From Alteromonas sp. KUL106 (lineage in GTDB: Bacteria > Pseudomonadota > Gammaproteobacteria > Enterobacterales > Alteromonadaceae), in NCBI RefSeq assembly GCF_009811415.1, contig NZ_BLIG01000019.1, positions 1 through 64,000 of the forward strand: DNA of 64,000 bases. Direction: 5' to 3'. Below the pieces are notes generated by a model, which was not told where the DNA came from, searched no databases, and was given only the letters and a program-made list of their open reading frames with translations. Positions 32,519 to 40,110 of this stretch are shown in pieces (position 1 is the first letter of the stretch; every line of letters begins with the position of its first letter). The translations under genes were made by a program, and so were the position numbers.

Positions 32519-33187
32519 GCTCGTTAAGTGTTGAGACTACGTGACGGCTAAGAACCCTTAACTTTTGGTAGTCCAATTTGCTGTACTTGCGGCCTGTTGC
32601 TTGTGCATCGGCCATTACTGCAGGGATATCTAGCGCAACTCTGAAACCTTCGGTGTAAACCCATAGGTCATCAACATCTAAAAACCAGTAAAATGCAGCT
32701 TGGTTTTCAGGAAGAAGTTCTAGCACTCGGTCTTGGAAGTCTTCGTCTTCTTGGAGAACCGCTTTTATCTGCGCTTCGTCCATCCCGTAGCCGTCTCTTA
32801 ATTGCGCTATATATTCCTGTTTGTCGCTACTTGTAACGCTAGGGCCTACCCAAAACTGGGCGGCCTCTAGGAGTTTTTTTCCGCTACGCCTGCGTCCATC
32901 TTTAAGTAGGCGTTATAAAGACCAACACGGTAGTTGGTATCTGAAAGCAACTCTGCTTTGTCTTCATCACTTAGCTTTTCTAGATTGGCTTCAGTTTCAC
33001 CAGCTTCTAGCATCACAGCTTTAAGTAACGGGGTTTGGCCTTCCTTGGCCGCAGCATCGAACTCTTTTTCAGATAAGCGCTTAAACCGAGCAAAGAAGTT
33101 ATGTTCTTCAAGCGCCCCGCCGTCTGCAGGTACCTTTACAGATACAGGCCACACGACACTTTCTTTTCGTTTAATTTTTAGTTGCAT
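32499..33187 (-). CDS. Tail assembly chaperone GT-type fusion made by -1 frameshift
   Basis: Translation from ATG 33187 can shift -1 at A AAA AAC (32879-32873) and enter an open frame with no stop down to 32499. The product would be about 229 residues: 105 of the G-type part joined to KLLEAAQFWVGPSVTSSDKQ and the T-type part (DEDFQDRVLELLPENQ; FWFLDVDDLWVYTEGFRVAL-like segment). The T frame alone has only an internal ATG at 32783 without good context. Lambda-like phages need both G and GT for tail assembly around the tape measure, encoded next. It overlaps the tape measure start by 20 bp. Confidence 0.8.
32867..33187 (-). CDS. Tail assembly chaperone (gpG-like)
   Basis: A 106-residue protein: MQLKIKRKESVVWPVSVKVP, an FFARFKRLSEKEFDAAAKEG segment typical of tail-assembly chaperones (the FxxRF..L...E pattern), and a helical C-terminus. 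It is the unshifted product; the frame ends TCC TAG two codons after the slippery site. It lies between the tube and tape measure genes. Start ATG overlaps the tube gene's stop by one base. Confidence 0.85.
   Translation of the reverse strand: MQLKIKRKESVVWPVSVKVPADGGALEEHNFFARFKRLSEKEFDAAAKEGQTPLLKAVMLEAGETEANLEKLSDEDKAELLSDTNYRVGLYNAYLKMDAGVAEKNS
32873..32879 (-). promoter_or_regulatory. Slippery heptamer A AAA AAC for programmed -1 frameshift
   Basis: The zero frame reads GAA AAA AAC TCC TAG. The heptamer is an optimal X XXY YYZ site, and the -1 frame is open into the T ORF. GC-rich sequence with some pairing potential follows (GAGGCCGCCC...GGGTAGGCCC). Confidence 0.85.
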
Positions 33188-34140
33188 TAGCTCACCGTAA
33201 TTTTGTTTTTGCCTATGGCGCCATACGGCATCACAAACGTACGTTTACCTTCAAATTCACCGTAGCCCACACCTAGAATTTGTAGCTGGGGGTTGGAAAA
33301 GGTAACGATATTGCCTGCTGTGGTACCGTGCTGAAGCGAGAAAGGTAGGAATACCTCCGCTTCGCTGTTCACAATGGCGAACGGGTCGAAGTCACTGTGC
33401 GCCGGCACAAGAATTTCAATTTCACCTTCTGGCGCAATGTCATCAATGCTCACGCCTTCATAACCAGGCAAATCGGTGTAATTCACTTCGTTGTTCTGGT
33501 CAGAAGAATAGTTAACCAGTACATATTCACTGCCATCTAGCGTGAACGTGGTGTATTGGTTACCCACTTTTACAGGCTTAATTTGGCTGAATGAGGGGGT
33601 TGGCATAGCCTCTTCTAATACACCGCCGTAGGTACCTGTAATGGTTAGGGTGTAGGTAGGAAGTGCGCCGTTGGCAACAGCAACACTTACATTAGCCTGT
33701 GCACTTAAAACTTTGTGGTTTCGGCCAGCATGATAGAAATAAATAGTCGCATCAGGCCAACTATCATCGTCCAGTTGTTCGTACTGCACATCAGTGCCGG
33801 CATTCACCGTTTCTGAGAACGCACCAATTTTAATTAGGTCGTTATAGACCGGGGCGTTACCTGCAGTACCAGAGCCAGCAATTTCAACTTCCGTTGAAAT
33901 AGTAAAATGCTGGCCCACTAGCATTTGGGGCTTATAACCTAACGTTGCATCGTCCAGTTCACGGTCAAGCGTTTCAACTTCTAAAGAAAGTTCGGCGTTT
34001 TTGGTTTGGATGTGCTTCGGCGTTTCACCTGCCGCAATATAATCCTCACCAATGACTAGGGCTGGATTCGCTGCAGCGTTAAACCCTGCCATGGTGAGCA
34101 GAAGGCGTTTCACCTTATACTTTTGATACTTAGCACTCAT
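33187..34140 (-). CDS. Major tail tube protein
   Basis: A 317-residue beta-rich protein in the tube position. It starts MSAKYQKYKVKRLLLTMAGF and has a conserved-type core (ELSLEVETLDRELDDATLGY). The C-terminal domain (about 180-317) has the pattern of an Ig-like extension (NQYTTFTLDGSEYVLVNYSS; GKRTFVMPYGAIGKNKITV). Tube proteins polymerise into the tail shaft along the tape measure. It overlaps the small upstream gene by four bases. Confidence 0.75.
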   Translation of the reverse strand: MSAKYQKYKVKRLLLTMAGFNAAANPALVIGEDYIAAGETPKHIQTKNAELSLEVETLDRELDDATLGYKPQMLVGQHFTISTEVEIAGSGTAGNAPVYNDLIKIGAFSETVNAGTDVQYEQLDDDSWPDATIYFYHAGRNHKVLSAQANVSVAVANGALPTYTLTITGTYGGVLEEAMPTPSFSQIKPVKVGNQYTTFTLDGSEYVLVNYSSDQNNEVNYTDLPGYEGVSIDDIAPEGEIEILVPAHSDFDPFAIVNSEAEVFLPFSLQHGTTAGNIVTFSNPQLQILGVGYGEFEGKRTFVMPYGAIGKNKITVS

Positions 34141-34337
34141 TGCTTAGGCTCCTTTGCTGATTTAGCGACAGGTGCCTGCTTTTCGGTGTACTTTGCGCTT
34201 AGTGCCTTAACTGGCGCTAATTGGGCTAGTTGGGCACTGGAAAGCTCACCGTCTTCAAAAGTGTTTACACCTGGTGCGAAGTTAATGCCGGCGCTGCGCA
34301 CTGGCTTCGTAGATGAATTGGTTACTGTAATAGGCAT
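34137..34337 (-). CDS. Small structural-module protein (66 residues)
   Basis: Starts MPITVTNSSTKPVRSAGINF, then APGVNTFEDGELSSAQLAQL, with a Lys/Ala-rich tail. The N-terminal strand-turn pattern with (A/P)PG resembles the start of the 150-residue protein at 36971-37423 (ITNTSAAIMFVAGKMIPPGE). This suggests a shared small structural fold. It is the first gene of the tail operon, 46 bp after late element copy 3. Function unknown. Confidence 0.6.
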   Translation of the reverse strand: MPITVTNSSTKPVRSAGINFAPGVNTFEDGELSSAQLAQLAPVKALSAKYTEKQAPVAKSAKEPKQ

Positions 34338-34383
34338 GGTCGCCCCCTTTTTCTGTAGTGCTCAGTGTCGCAATGAGGGGGGC

Positions 34384-34399
34384 GCAGCGTTAGGGCAAA
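34384..34399 (-). promoter_or_regulatory. Late element, copy 3 (tail operon)
   Basis: GCAGCGTTAGGGCAAA on the plus strand. It lies immediately downstream of an intrinsic leftward terminator and 46 bp before the first tail gene, so a new transcript must start near here. Confidence 0.7.
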
Positions 34400-34401
34400 A
34401 G

Positions 34402-34428
34402 TTAAAGAAAACCCCTCGTGTTGAGGGG
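34402..34428 (-). terminator. Intrinsic terminator of the inserted antirepressor cassette
   Basis: CCCCTC (34412-34417) pairs with GAGGGG (34423-34428). On the minus strand the stem is followed by TTTTCTTT. It ends the 34461-35208 cassette. Confidence 0.8.
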
Positions 34429-34460
34429 CTAATATAAAGGCTTAGTTTAATGTGGTGGGC

Positions 34461-34640
34461 TTAGCGTTCTGCACGAACTAGTGCCGTTATCTTTTCGGTG
34501 GCTGGCTTTAACAGCTGCACCATTTGAAAGGCTTGTAAGTGTTCAACAGGGCCGTCGTTCATATTTTCGAACAAGCTTTGCAAACCCAACAAATACTCTT
34601 GTAGCTCAAAAGCCGTCTGGTATCGGTTGTCTCTAGCCAT
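34461..34640 (-). CDS. Conserved 59-residue protein, copy B
   Basis: Starts MARDNRYQTAFELQEYLLGL and continues QSLFENMNDGPVEHLQAFQM, then VQLLKPATEKITALVRAER. Most residues match copy A (4867-5046). ATG lies one base after the upstream gene's stop, the same junction as copy A. It is located between head and tail genes, far from the early region, and has its own terminator. This points to duplication and movement of a two-gene cassette. Function unknown. Confidence 0.8.
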   Translation of the reverse strand: MARDNRYQTAFELQEYLLGLQSLFENMNDGPVEHLQAFQMVQLLKPATEKITALVRAER

Positions 34641-34641
34641 G

Positions 34642-35208
34642 TTACACCTCAAGCGCTAGCTGGTCGGGCTTCTTAGTTAGCAGGCTTAAGTCTGGCTGCA
34701 TATCGCCAATTAAGTCGCTTAAGTGTAAAAGCCGTGCTTCCAGCACTTTATACACCATGGCATTTTTAGTGTTGGCCAACTGCGAGGCAATAGAAACAAT
34801 GGTTTTGGAAATGGCCAGAATTTGTGACGTGGTCATATCGGCACGTTTGCGTGTGGCCTCTGAGTAGTGGAACACAAAATGCGCCACTGCTTCTTTCATG
34901 GCTTTCGCTTTTGCCTGAGAAGATTCCATGACGATCAGCAAGAAACCGATGGGGTGATAGACCTTTGTAAGGTAATTTTTACCGTCAGTAGCCGTCATAT
35001 TGACGGTAACTGAATAGTTTTCGATGTGCGGATTTCGCTCAATAATCTTATCAACAGCCTTTTGAGGAACAGCATATTCTAGCCACTCGCCAACCGCTAA
35101 TCGGGTTGTGTGAGGTACGCCCTCAAGGGTAACAGTTTGAGATAAGGCAATGTCGCCCCATTGAAAGGCAGCAAGGCTGTCGTGGGTATTGCTTTGCAGA
35201 TAAGTCAT
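34642..35208 (-). CDS. Antirepressor-like protein of cassette B
   Basis: A 188-residue protein. RLAVGEWLEYAVPQKAVDKI (with IERNPHIENYSV following) and KVYHPIGFLLIVMESSQAKA have the style of phage antirepressor/BRO-type DNA-binding domains. The C-terminal half is helical and ends KKPDQLALEV, like the end of the BRO protein of cassette A. Expression is likely governed by leader B (35215-35403). Start ATG 35208 follows AGGAGTCTTCC. Placement inside the late region is odd for a switch gene and may reflect recent insertion. Confidence 0.65.
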   Translation of the reverse strand: MTYLQSNTHDSLAAFQWGDIALSQTVTLEGVPHTTRLAVGEWLEYAVPQKAVDKIIERNPHIENYSVTVNMTATDGKNYLTKVYHPIGFLLIVMESSQAKAKAMKEAVAHFVFHYSEATRKRADMTTSQILAISKTIVSIASQLANTKNAMVYKVLEARLLHLSDLIGDMQPDLSLLTKKPDQLALEV

Positions 35209-35214
35209 GGAAGA

Positions 35215-35403
35215 CTCCTTCTTGATATTTTCGAATTAAGACTTGGGTGTCAGGAGGTTCGAAACCTGCAAGAAGACAGGTGGGCTTATTTCCCAAAGGG
35301 TATTATATTCACCGCCCTCCCGACGTAGTAAGGATAACGCATTGAGCCATAAATAGCAGGCACAAAAAAACCGCATACTGTCGGGGCGGGGTTCCGCTTC
35401 TTG
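35215..35403 (-). ncRNA. C4-like antisense leader RNA, copy B
   Basis: Same order as copy A: an upstream RBS-like copy CAAGAAGCGG (35403-35394), a CCGC/GCGG hairpin with T7, the identical 19-bp core (35357-35375), an ACCCTTTGGG-type hairpin, an anti-RBS segment CTTCTTG (35275-35269) and the true site CAAGAAGGAG (35224-35215). Here the pairing motif is CAAGAAG/CTTCTTG, where copy A has AACAATAG/CTATTGTT: all three elements changed together. That covariation is strong evidence for real pairing. Confidence 0.7.
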
Positions 35404-35489
35404 AAAAGGTTTCGACACCTCAAGGCAGAGACTAGCGCGAGTGTGTGGCGTTGTCAACTATTGCGCTTTTTGTTTTGAAAACGCAATAG

Positions 35490-35897
35490 CTATAAATCGT
35501 TAAAACGTAGTTCGAAGAGTACCCAAGCGTGTATCGGATCCATCTGGCGCGAGGTTCTGGCGCTAACCAGTTCAAGGTTAAGCGGTTCGTTTGTTTCACC
35601 ATCTTGGGCAACTAATTCTTTAATTACCTCGAGCATAGAAAATTCAATGGCTTCTTTTTGCTCGCCAGTGGTGCTCTCGTTCACCAGCTGCTGGGCCACT
35701 ATCATAAAGTTGTGCACTTCGTCTTCAGTGTCGTACAAGCTACCGAACTGCGGAAAGCCAGAAGACAATACGGCATAAATGCGTTCGTGCTTGTCCATTT
35801 CGGTGTCTAAATCGCTGTAATTTCGTGTGACATGGTGAATGCCAACTATTTGCTTAAGGTTATCTTTAACCGTGTTAAGCCGCTGTTCGGGGGTCAT
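35490..35897 (-). CDS. Neck/tail terminator-type protein
   Basis: A 135-residue protein: KDNLKQIVGIHHVTRNYSDL, then HERIYAVLSSGFPQFGSLYD, and a C-terminal PIHAWVLFELRFNDL strand. Length, alpha/beta composition and position after the HK97 gp10-like gene fit a tail terminator (gpU-like) or tail completion protein. Start overlaps the gp10-like stop by four bases. Precise family not recognised. Confidence 0.6.
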   Translation of the reverse strand: MTPEQRLNTVKDNLKQIVGIHHVTRNYSDLDTEMDKHERIYAVLSSGFPQFGSLYDTEDEVHNFMIVAQQLVNESTTGEQKEAIEFSMLEVIKELVAQDGETNEPLNLELVSARTSRQMDPIHAWVLFELRFNDL

Positions 35898-36385
35898 TTT
35901 GTTTTAACCTCTAATGCAGATTTAAAGTAAGTCAACGCTAGGTTTGGTGCTTTCGCTTTGATATGTTCAAGCGCTGGCTTCATAAACGGCTGCGCTGGGG
36001 TGCCTTGATAGAAAATTTTGGTCTGTATGAGATAGGCCAGCTGTTCAATGCTCATGTCTTCGTCGTCGGGGGTAATACCTTTAACGTCCATCCAATCTAA
36101 AATAGTTTGGTCTGGTACCCATCCACCGCGGCCCGTTCCCTCTTCTACATACCTAGCATAATGAACACCAGCTACCACTTGATGAAAACTAGCGGATTGC
36201 TGCTTAGCGCGAATTGAATTGGTTAGGGTGCTTTCTGCTTTAGGGGTGTGGCGCTTCGCTTCTCTGGTACCTTCTTGCGATAAACGGCGAAGTAATTTTG
36301 CGGTAGTTCCATCGATGGCGTTAACACTGCGCTCTAAATAGTTGATTAGAGCGCGAGTATTAAGGTCTAGAATAATTTCGTTCAT
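35894..36385 (-). CDS. HK97 gp10-like neck protein
   Basis: A 163-residue protein. The N-terminal helix ALINYLERSVNAIDGTTAKL is followed by LSQEGTREAKRHTPKAESTL and VVAGVHYARYVEEGTGRGGW, the typical HK97-gp10/tail-completion pattern (A..H.P...G.L..SI, Y...VE.GT). PAQPFMKPALEHIKAKA is the usual C-terminal helix. It joins head and tail in siphoviruses. Overlaps both neighbours by four bases. Confidence 0.75.
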   Translation of the reverse strand: MNEIILDLNTRALINYLERSVNAIDGTTAKLLRRLSQEGTREAKRHTPKAESTLTNSIRAKQQSASFHQVVAGVHYARYVEEGTGRGGWVPDQTILDWMDVKGITPDDEDMSIEQLAYLIQTKIFYQGTPAQPFMKPALEHIKAKAPNLALTYFKSALEVKTK

Positions 36386-36984
36386 AGCGTTTCAGCTATA
36401 CGGCCAGCTTCCTCTTGAAGCGCTTCAAACGCTAATTTGGGGCTGCCATACTGAATCTTGCCTGCATTCCCTTTGGTTGTAACCTGCGTGCCAGGCTCTC
36501 TTAGCACTAACAGTTTCATAAACTCCATTTGGCAGAGTAAAAGTAATAGTGCCTGTTTGCGTGGCTCTATCTCAATAGCGCCATTATTCACTTGGTAGCG
36601 AGCATAGTAGAAATAGGTAAATCGGCTGCCTAAGTTACTAATCATCTGCGCGGTAGGTGCAAAGCTAAAGTAGATATTCCCCTCGTTATACGTCACATCA
36701 GGTAACCGAGAAATATAGCCTGGTTCCCATGGTGCTACGCGCTGGTCAAAGCCCCACGCCGTTTCCTTGTACGCCCAAATGTTAGAGGGCGCTGGGTAAA
36801 TCTGCACGCCAGGCTGCAAAGAAATGGTGTCGATACCTGTTGCCGGCGCAAGTCGTGACAGCGCATCAAGTGCGTTATCAACAATGGTGCTGGTTATCGT
36901 GATATCGTCAGTATCAAGCAGTTTAGTACTGCTTGATACCGATACCAATAAGCTTGCTACAAGATCCGCTTTACTGATTGACAT
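36382..36984 (-). CDS. Head-tail connector/adaptor protein
   Basis: A 200-residue protein between the post-capsid gene and gp10-like gene. Segments: TIVDNALDALSRLAPATGID, WEPGYISRLPDVTYNEGNIY, KQALLLLLCQMEFMKLLVLR. The helical core plus beta insertion is usual for gp6-type adaptors that dock under the portal. Family assignment is by gene order and general shape. It overlaps the upstream gene by 14 bp. Confidence 0.55.
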   Translation of the reverse strand: MSISKADLVASLLVSVSSSTKLLDTDDITITSTIVDNALDALSRLAPATGIDTISLQPGVQIYPAPSNIWAYKETAWGFDQRVAPWEPGYISRLPDVTYNEGNIYFSFAPTAQMISNLGSRFTYFYYARYQVNNGAIEIEPRKQALLLLLCQMEFMKLLVLREPGTQVTTKGNAGKIQYGSPKLAFEALQEEAGRIAETL

Positions 36985-37423
36985 GCTTTTGTTGCTCTGC
37001 CCGTTTTGCTATTTCATCGTTTACCATTGCCACTTTGGCTTCATCTTTAGCAACGTCAAGCAGCAATGCATCTAAGTCTTCAACGCTAGACAATGCTAAT
37101 GAAAATTCCTCTAGCTCAACGCTATACTCACGAGACTTAATTTCATCAGTAATCGCATCAATCGCGCTAGCACGTTTTTGGCCTTGTTCCTCTTCAGCCT
37201 GAAGCTGTTGAAGTTGGTCTTGGGTGAACGATTCAAGCTTTTCTTTCAATTTAGCTACTGTTGTAGCCAGTTCGCCCTTAGCATCAAACGACATAGCTAC
37301 CACTTGGCTAGATGCTGCTTGCTTTGGTACTTCAACAATACGTGTTTCGCCAGGAGGAATCATTTTACCAGCTACAAACATAATTGCTGCAGAGGTATTG
37401 GTAATCGCTTTTTTAACTTTCAT
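36971..37423 (-). CDS. Structural-module protein with coiled coil (150 residues)
   Basis: Starts MKVKKAITNTSAAIMFVAGK followed by MIPPGETRIVEVPKQ, a beta-turn module related in pattern to the start of the 66-residue protein at 34137. The remainder is a long charged helix (VAKLKEKLESFTQDQLQQLQ; KRASAIDAITDEIKSR). It lies just after the capsid gene's terminator. Possibly a head completion or decoration protein; function unknown. Confidence 0.6.
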   Translation of the reverse strand: MKVKKAITNTSAAIMFVAGKMIPPGETRIVEVPKQAASSQVVAMSFDAKGELATTVAKLKEKLESFTQDQLQQLQAEEEQGQKRASAIDAITDEIKSREYSVELEEFSLALSSVEDLDALLLDVAKDEAKVAMVNDEIAKRAEQQKHVNQ

Positions 37424-37448
37424 GGTTTTTACCTTTTAGCCAGTTAAT

Positions 37449-37480
37449 AAAAAAGGCAGGCAATGTGGCCTGCCCTTTTT
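37449..37480 (-). terminator. Intrinsic terminator after the capsid gene
   Basis: GGCAGGC (37455-37461) pairs with GCCTGCC (37468-37474). T6 on the minus strand (37454-37449) follows the stem; a T-run also exists on the plus strand. It isolates the capsid message from downstream neck genes. Confidence 0.85.
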
Positions 37481-37496
37481 GGGTTACATGACTGGC

Positions 37497-40040
37497 TTAG
37501 CGGCCAGTGCCCGAGTACACAACAACCGAGGTATAACGATCGGCCAGTGGCTTAGGCGTATGAACAGCGTTGTATTCTTCACCGTAGGCTTCTTTGGTAC
37601 CGTTCATTTCACCCGTAGCAGGGTCGCGGCCTTCTTGCATTTCGCTCATTTCAAACGCTTTTGCTACACGATAGTGCGTAGTGCCACGCTGGCCCATTAG
37701 GATACGTTCGTCACCTAAGTCGATGCCTGGCGCATTTGTTGACCATGCTGGCAACGCTTTAATGGCCGCCAAATCGCCCATGCCGTTCGTGTCGCTACCA
37801 TCACGCTTAAGGCTAACAACAAATTGGTCTGCGTTAGTACACATGTCGTTAAGCGTGTTGCTCATAAGCAGGAAGTTAGGCGCTTGGAAGCGGTCATCTT
37901 TCATTACCGCTTTACGGTTACCAATCTTACGCAGCAGGCCGTTTAAGTGGTGTTCAAGCTTAGTGTCTGCTGGCAGGTCAATGTCGAACATTGCCACGTT
38001 AGTTGCACGAGAGTATGAAATTGTTGCATTTGTCTCGTTAGGTGTAACCACTTCACCCGTTTCATCAACAAACTGAATGTAACCCAAGTTACAGTTGGCC
38101 AAGACGTAATACGTACCCGATGCCTGGTTACCTGTCCCATCAAAAGGAAGAATTTCAGTGGCACCGAACATGATCGTGATTGGGTTCGAAGCATTGCCCA
38201 CGGTATTGCCTTGAAGGTCAAATACCTGGTGAGGACGAACTACAGGGAACGCACTGGTTTTCACCACCGTATTTGAACCATCAAGCTGTGAAGCAATATT
38301 TTCTGCAGTAACTTCAACCGCCGCTAGGCTGTCAGAAATACGTAGCATTTCATTGGCTAGGCGACGGACTACAATCTCACGTAAAATACGTGAGCAAGAT
38401 GCCACATGGCGGCCCCATGCATCCCAGTTAATGCCGCTTACGCGAGTAAAATGCATCATTTCGTTAGACACATTGAACGCAATTTTCATAGCATTCACAT
38501 ACGCTAAATCCATTCTTTGGAATACACCAGCCTTTGGAATGCCACCGCGTTCAAACACTAAGCCATCGTTACGGCCTTTGAACGGTTTACGCTCTTCATA
38601 CGGAATTTGCGTGGTTGATTGTGCGTTCGGGTCTGTCTCAGCTGCTACTAACTGAAGAATATTCATGTCGTGCAGGGCTTCACGAATCACTTCACGACGG
38701 AAAGCATAAGGTAGTGAGGTGTCAGAAACGCTACCCTCTTCACCACTTAGCACCTTGTATTCACGGTTCAGCTGCTGGTTATACTGACCATCGAACAAAG
38801 TAAGTACCTTATCTACAAACGGGTCAACCGTTTCAGATAAGCGAATGGCGCCGTTTGAGAATGACGACGTTTGTTTAAGTTGCTTACGCACATCTTCAGC
38901 AAGTTTCATTGCATTAGCATTGTGACCAGAAGCCAGTACAACAGAGCCCATCGGGCCATTGCCGCCTTGGAAACCCATGCCAGCCAGTTTGGTTTGCGCT
39001 TCTAGCTCTTCACCCAGCACAATTTGCTGTGTTGCCAGTGCTTTTACTTGGCCTTCTGTCATCTCTGCAGTAATAAGATCAGCCGATTTAAGCAGCTTCG
39101 CTTTTACACCATCAGAAAGGCCTTCGGTGCCATTTACTTGCTCAGTGAACAGCTTAACGTTTGCATCGCGCTTAGTTTGAGCGTCAGACAGCACTTTGGC
39201 TTTGTCTGCTTCTAGCTTTTCGAATAGCGCTTTAACGTCAGATTCAGACAGGCCAGTACTGTTTACGTTAACAACAGGAACTGCTTCTGGTGAGGTTTCA
39301 GCAAGTGCTAACGCCGTTTCTTGAAGACTCGCCATTAACGTTTTTTGTTGGGTTTCGTCTGAAATGCCTTCAAGCACTTTCTTAGCTGTATCTACCCATT
39401 TAGATATTGCCGACTCGCTTAGCTTTTTATTCGCAAGCGCCTCTTTAAATAACTTAAGTAATTTTTCCACGTTTGATTCCTTAGAGAATTGAACCGCCAG
39501 CTGCTGTGAAATTAGCTGCATGCCATCGAAGTCTTCACCTTCCGATAGCTCTACACGGTCTAGATTTTTAATACAGGGGCGAACCACCAAGCCAGCCGCC
39601 AAAAGCGTGGGGCCAAATTCGGTATGGGGCTCTTCGTTGCTGACGAAATTTTCAATAAATTCCGCTGACAAGTAGCGATAACCTTTCTTTTCAATCAGTT
39701 CTTGACCGAAAGGCGTCCACGCCACTTCACCACGCAGTTTGTTCCCATCCAGGAATAAGCGTGTAATTGTGCCTGCCGCACCGTCACTCGGGTTGTGGGC
39801 TTTATCTATGAAAATGTCCTGACCATAAACACCTTTATTGAAGTTATTCACCATGCTTTGCAGCATTGTGGTGCTAATTTCAAAGTGTCCGTAGCGAGGG
39901 TCAAAGAATTTACCCGTTCGGGTGATAGTAACCACTGAGGTCTTTTGTTCGGCATCCACCGAAACTGCAGAGGCAAGAAAGCGCACCGTCTTCGTATGAG
40001 TAGGTGCTTCCAATTGGATTTTTCGGTTGTGTTGGGGCAT
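37497..40040 (-). CDS. Prohead protease-scaffold-major capsid fusion protein
   Basis: An 847-residue polyprotein. The first 190 residues match the Mu gpI-like protease: FIDKAHNPSDGAAGTITRLF, RGEVAWTPFGQELI, GYRYLSAEF, with candidate His82, Ser85 and Ser125. Residues 190-400 are helical and Gln/Lys/Glu-rich, as a scaffold. From about 400 an HK97-fold capsid region follows (YAFRREVIREALHDMNILQL; FNVSNEMMHFTRVSGINWDA; MKDDRFQAPNFLLMSNTLND). Self-cleavage would release capsid subunits. ATG 40040 is used; an in-frame TTG at 40052 is possible. It has its own late element and terminator, as expected for the most abundant product. Confidence 0.85.
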   Translation of the reverse strand: MPQHNRKIQLEAPTHTKTVRFLASAVSVDAEQKTSVVTITRTGKFFDPRYGHFEISTTMLQSMVNNFNKGVYGQDIFIDKAHNPSDGAAGTITRLFLDGNKLRGEVAWTPFGQELIEKKGYRYLSAEFIENFVSNEEPHTEFGPTLLAAGLVVRPCIKNLDRVELSEGEDFDGMQLISQQLAVQFSKESNVEKLLKLFKEALANKKLSESAISKWVDTAKKVLEGISDETQQKTLMASLQETALALAETSPEAVPVVNVNSTGLSESDVKALFEKLEADKAKVLSDAQTKRDANVKLFTEQVNGTEGLSDGVKAKLLKSADLITAEMTEGQVKALATQQIVLGEELEAQTKLAGMGFQGGNGPMGSVVLASGHNANAMKLAEDVRKQLKQTSSFSNGAIRLSETVDPFVDKVLTLFDGQYNQQLNREYKVLSGEEGSVSDTSLPYAFRREVIREALHDMNILQLVAAETDPNAQSTTQIPYEERKPFKGRNDGLVFERGGIPKAGVFQRMDLAYVNAMKIAFNVSNEMMHFTRVSGINWDAWGRHVASCSRILREIVVRRLANEMLRISDSLAAVEVTAENIASQLDGSNTVVKTSAFPVVRPHQVFDLQGNTVGNASNPITIMFGATEILPFDGTGNQASGTYYVLANCNLGYIQFVDETGEVVTPNETNATISYSRATNVAMFDIDLPADTKLEHHLNGLLRKIGNRKAVMKDDRFQAPNFLLMSNTLNDMCTNADQFVVSLKRDGSDTNGMGDLAAIKALPAWSTNAPGIDLGDERILMGQRGTTHYRVAKAFEMSEMQEGRDPATGEMNGTKEAYGEEYNAVHTPKPLADRYTSVVVYSGTGR

Positions 40041-40091
40041 GTCCACACTCAACTATTATTAACCTAGTTTGAGTGTGGCAGTGTAGAAAAC

Positions 40092-40107
40092 GCAGCGTTA
40101 GGGCAAA
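40092..40107 (-). promoter_or_regulatory. Late element, copy 2 (capsid gene)
   Basis: GCAGCGTTAGGGCAAA on the plus strand, in the short gap between the minor head gene's stop (40111) and the capsid start, 51 bp upstream of ATG 40040. Confidence 0.7.
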
Positions 40108-40110
40108 CTT

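Noticed and set aside
32499..32783. Independent 94-residue gene
   Set aside because: Its frame is open further upstream to the slippery site and its ATG has no good context; treated as the T part of a frameshift fusion.
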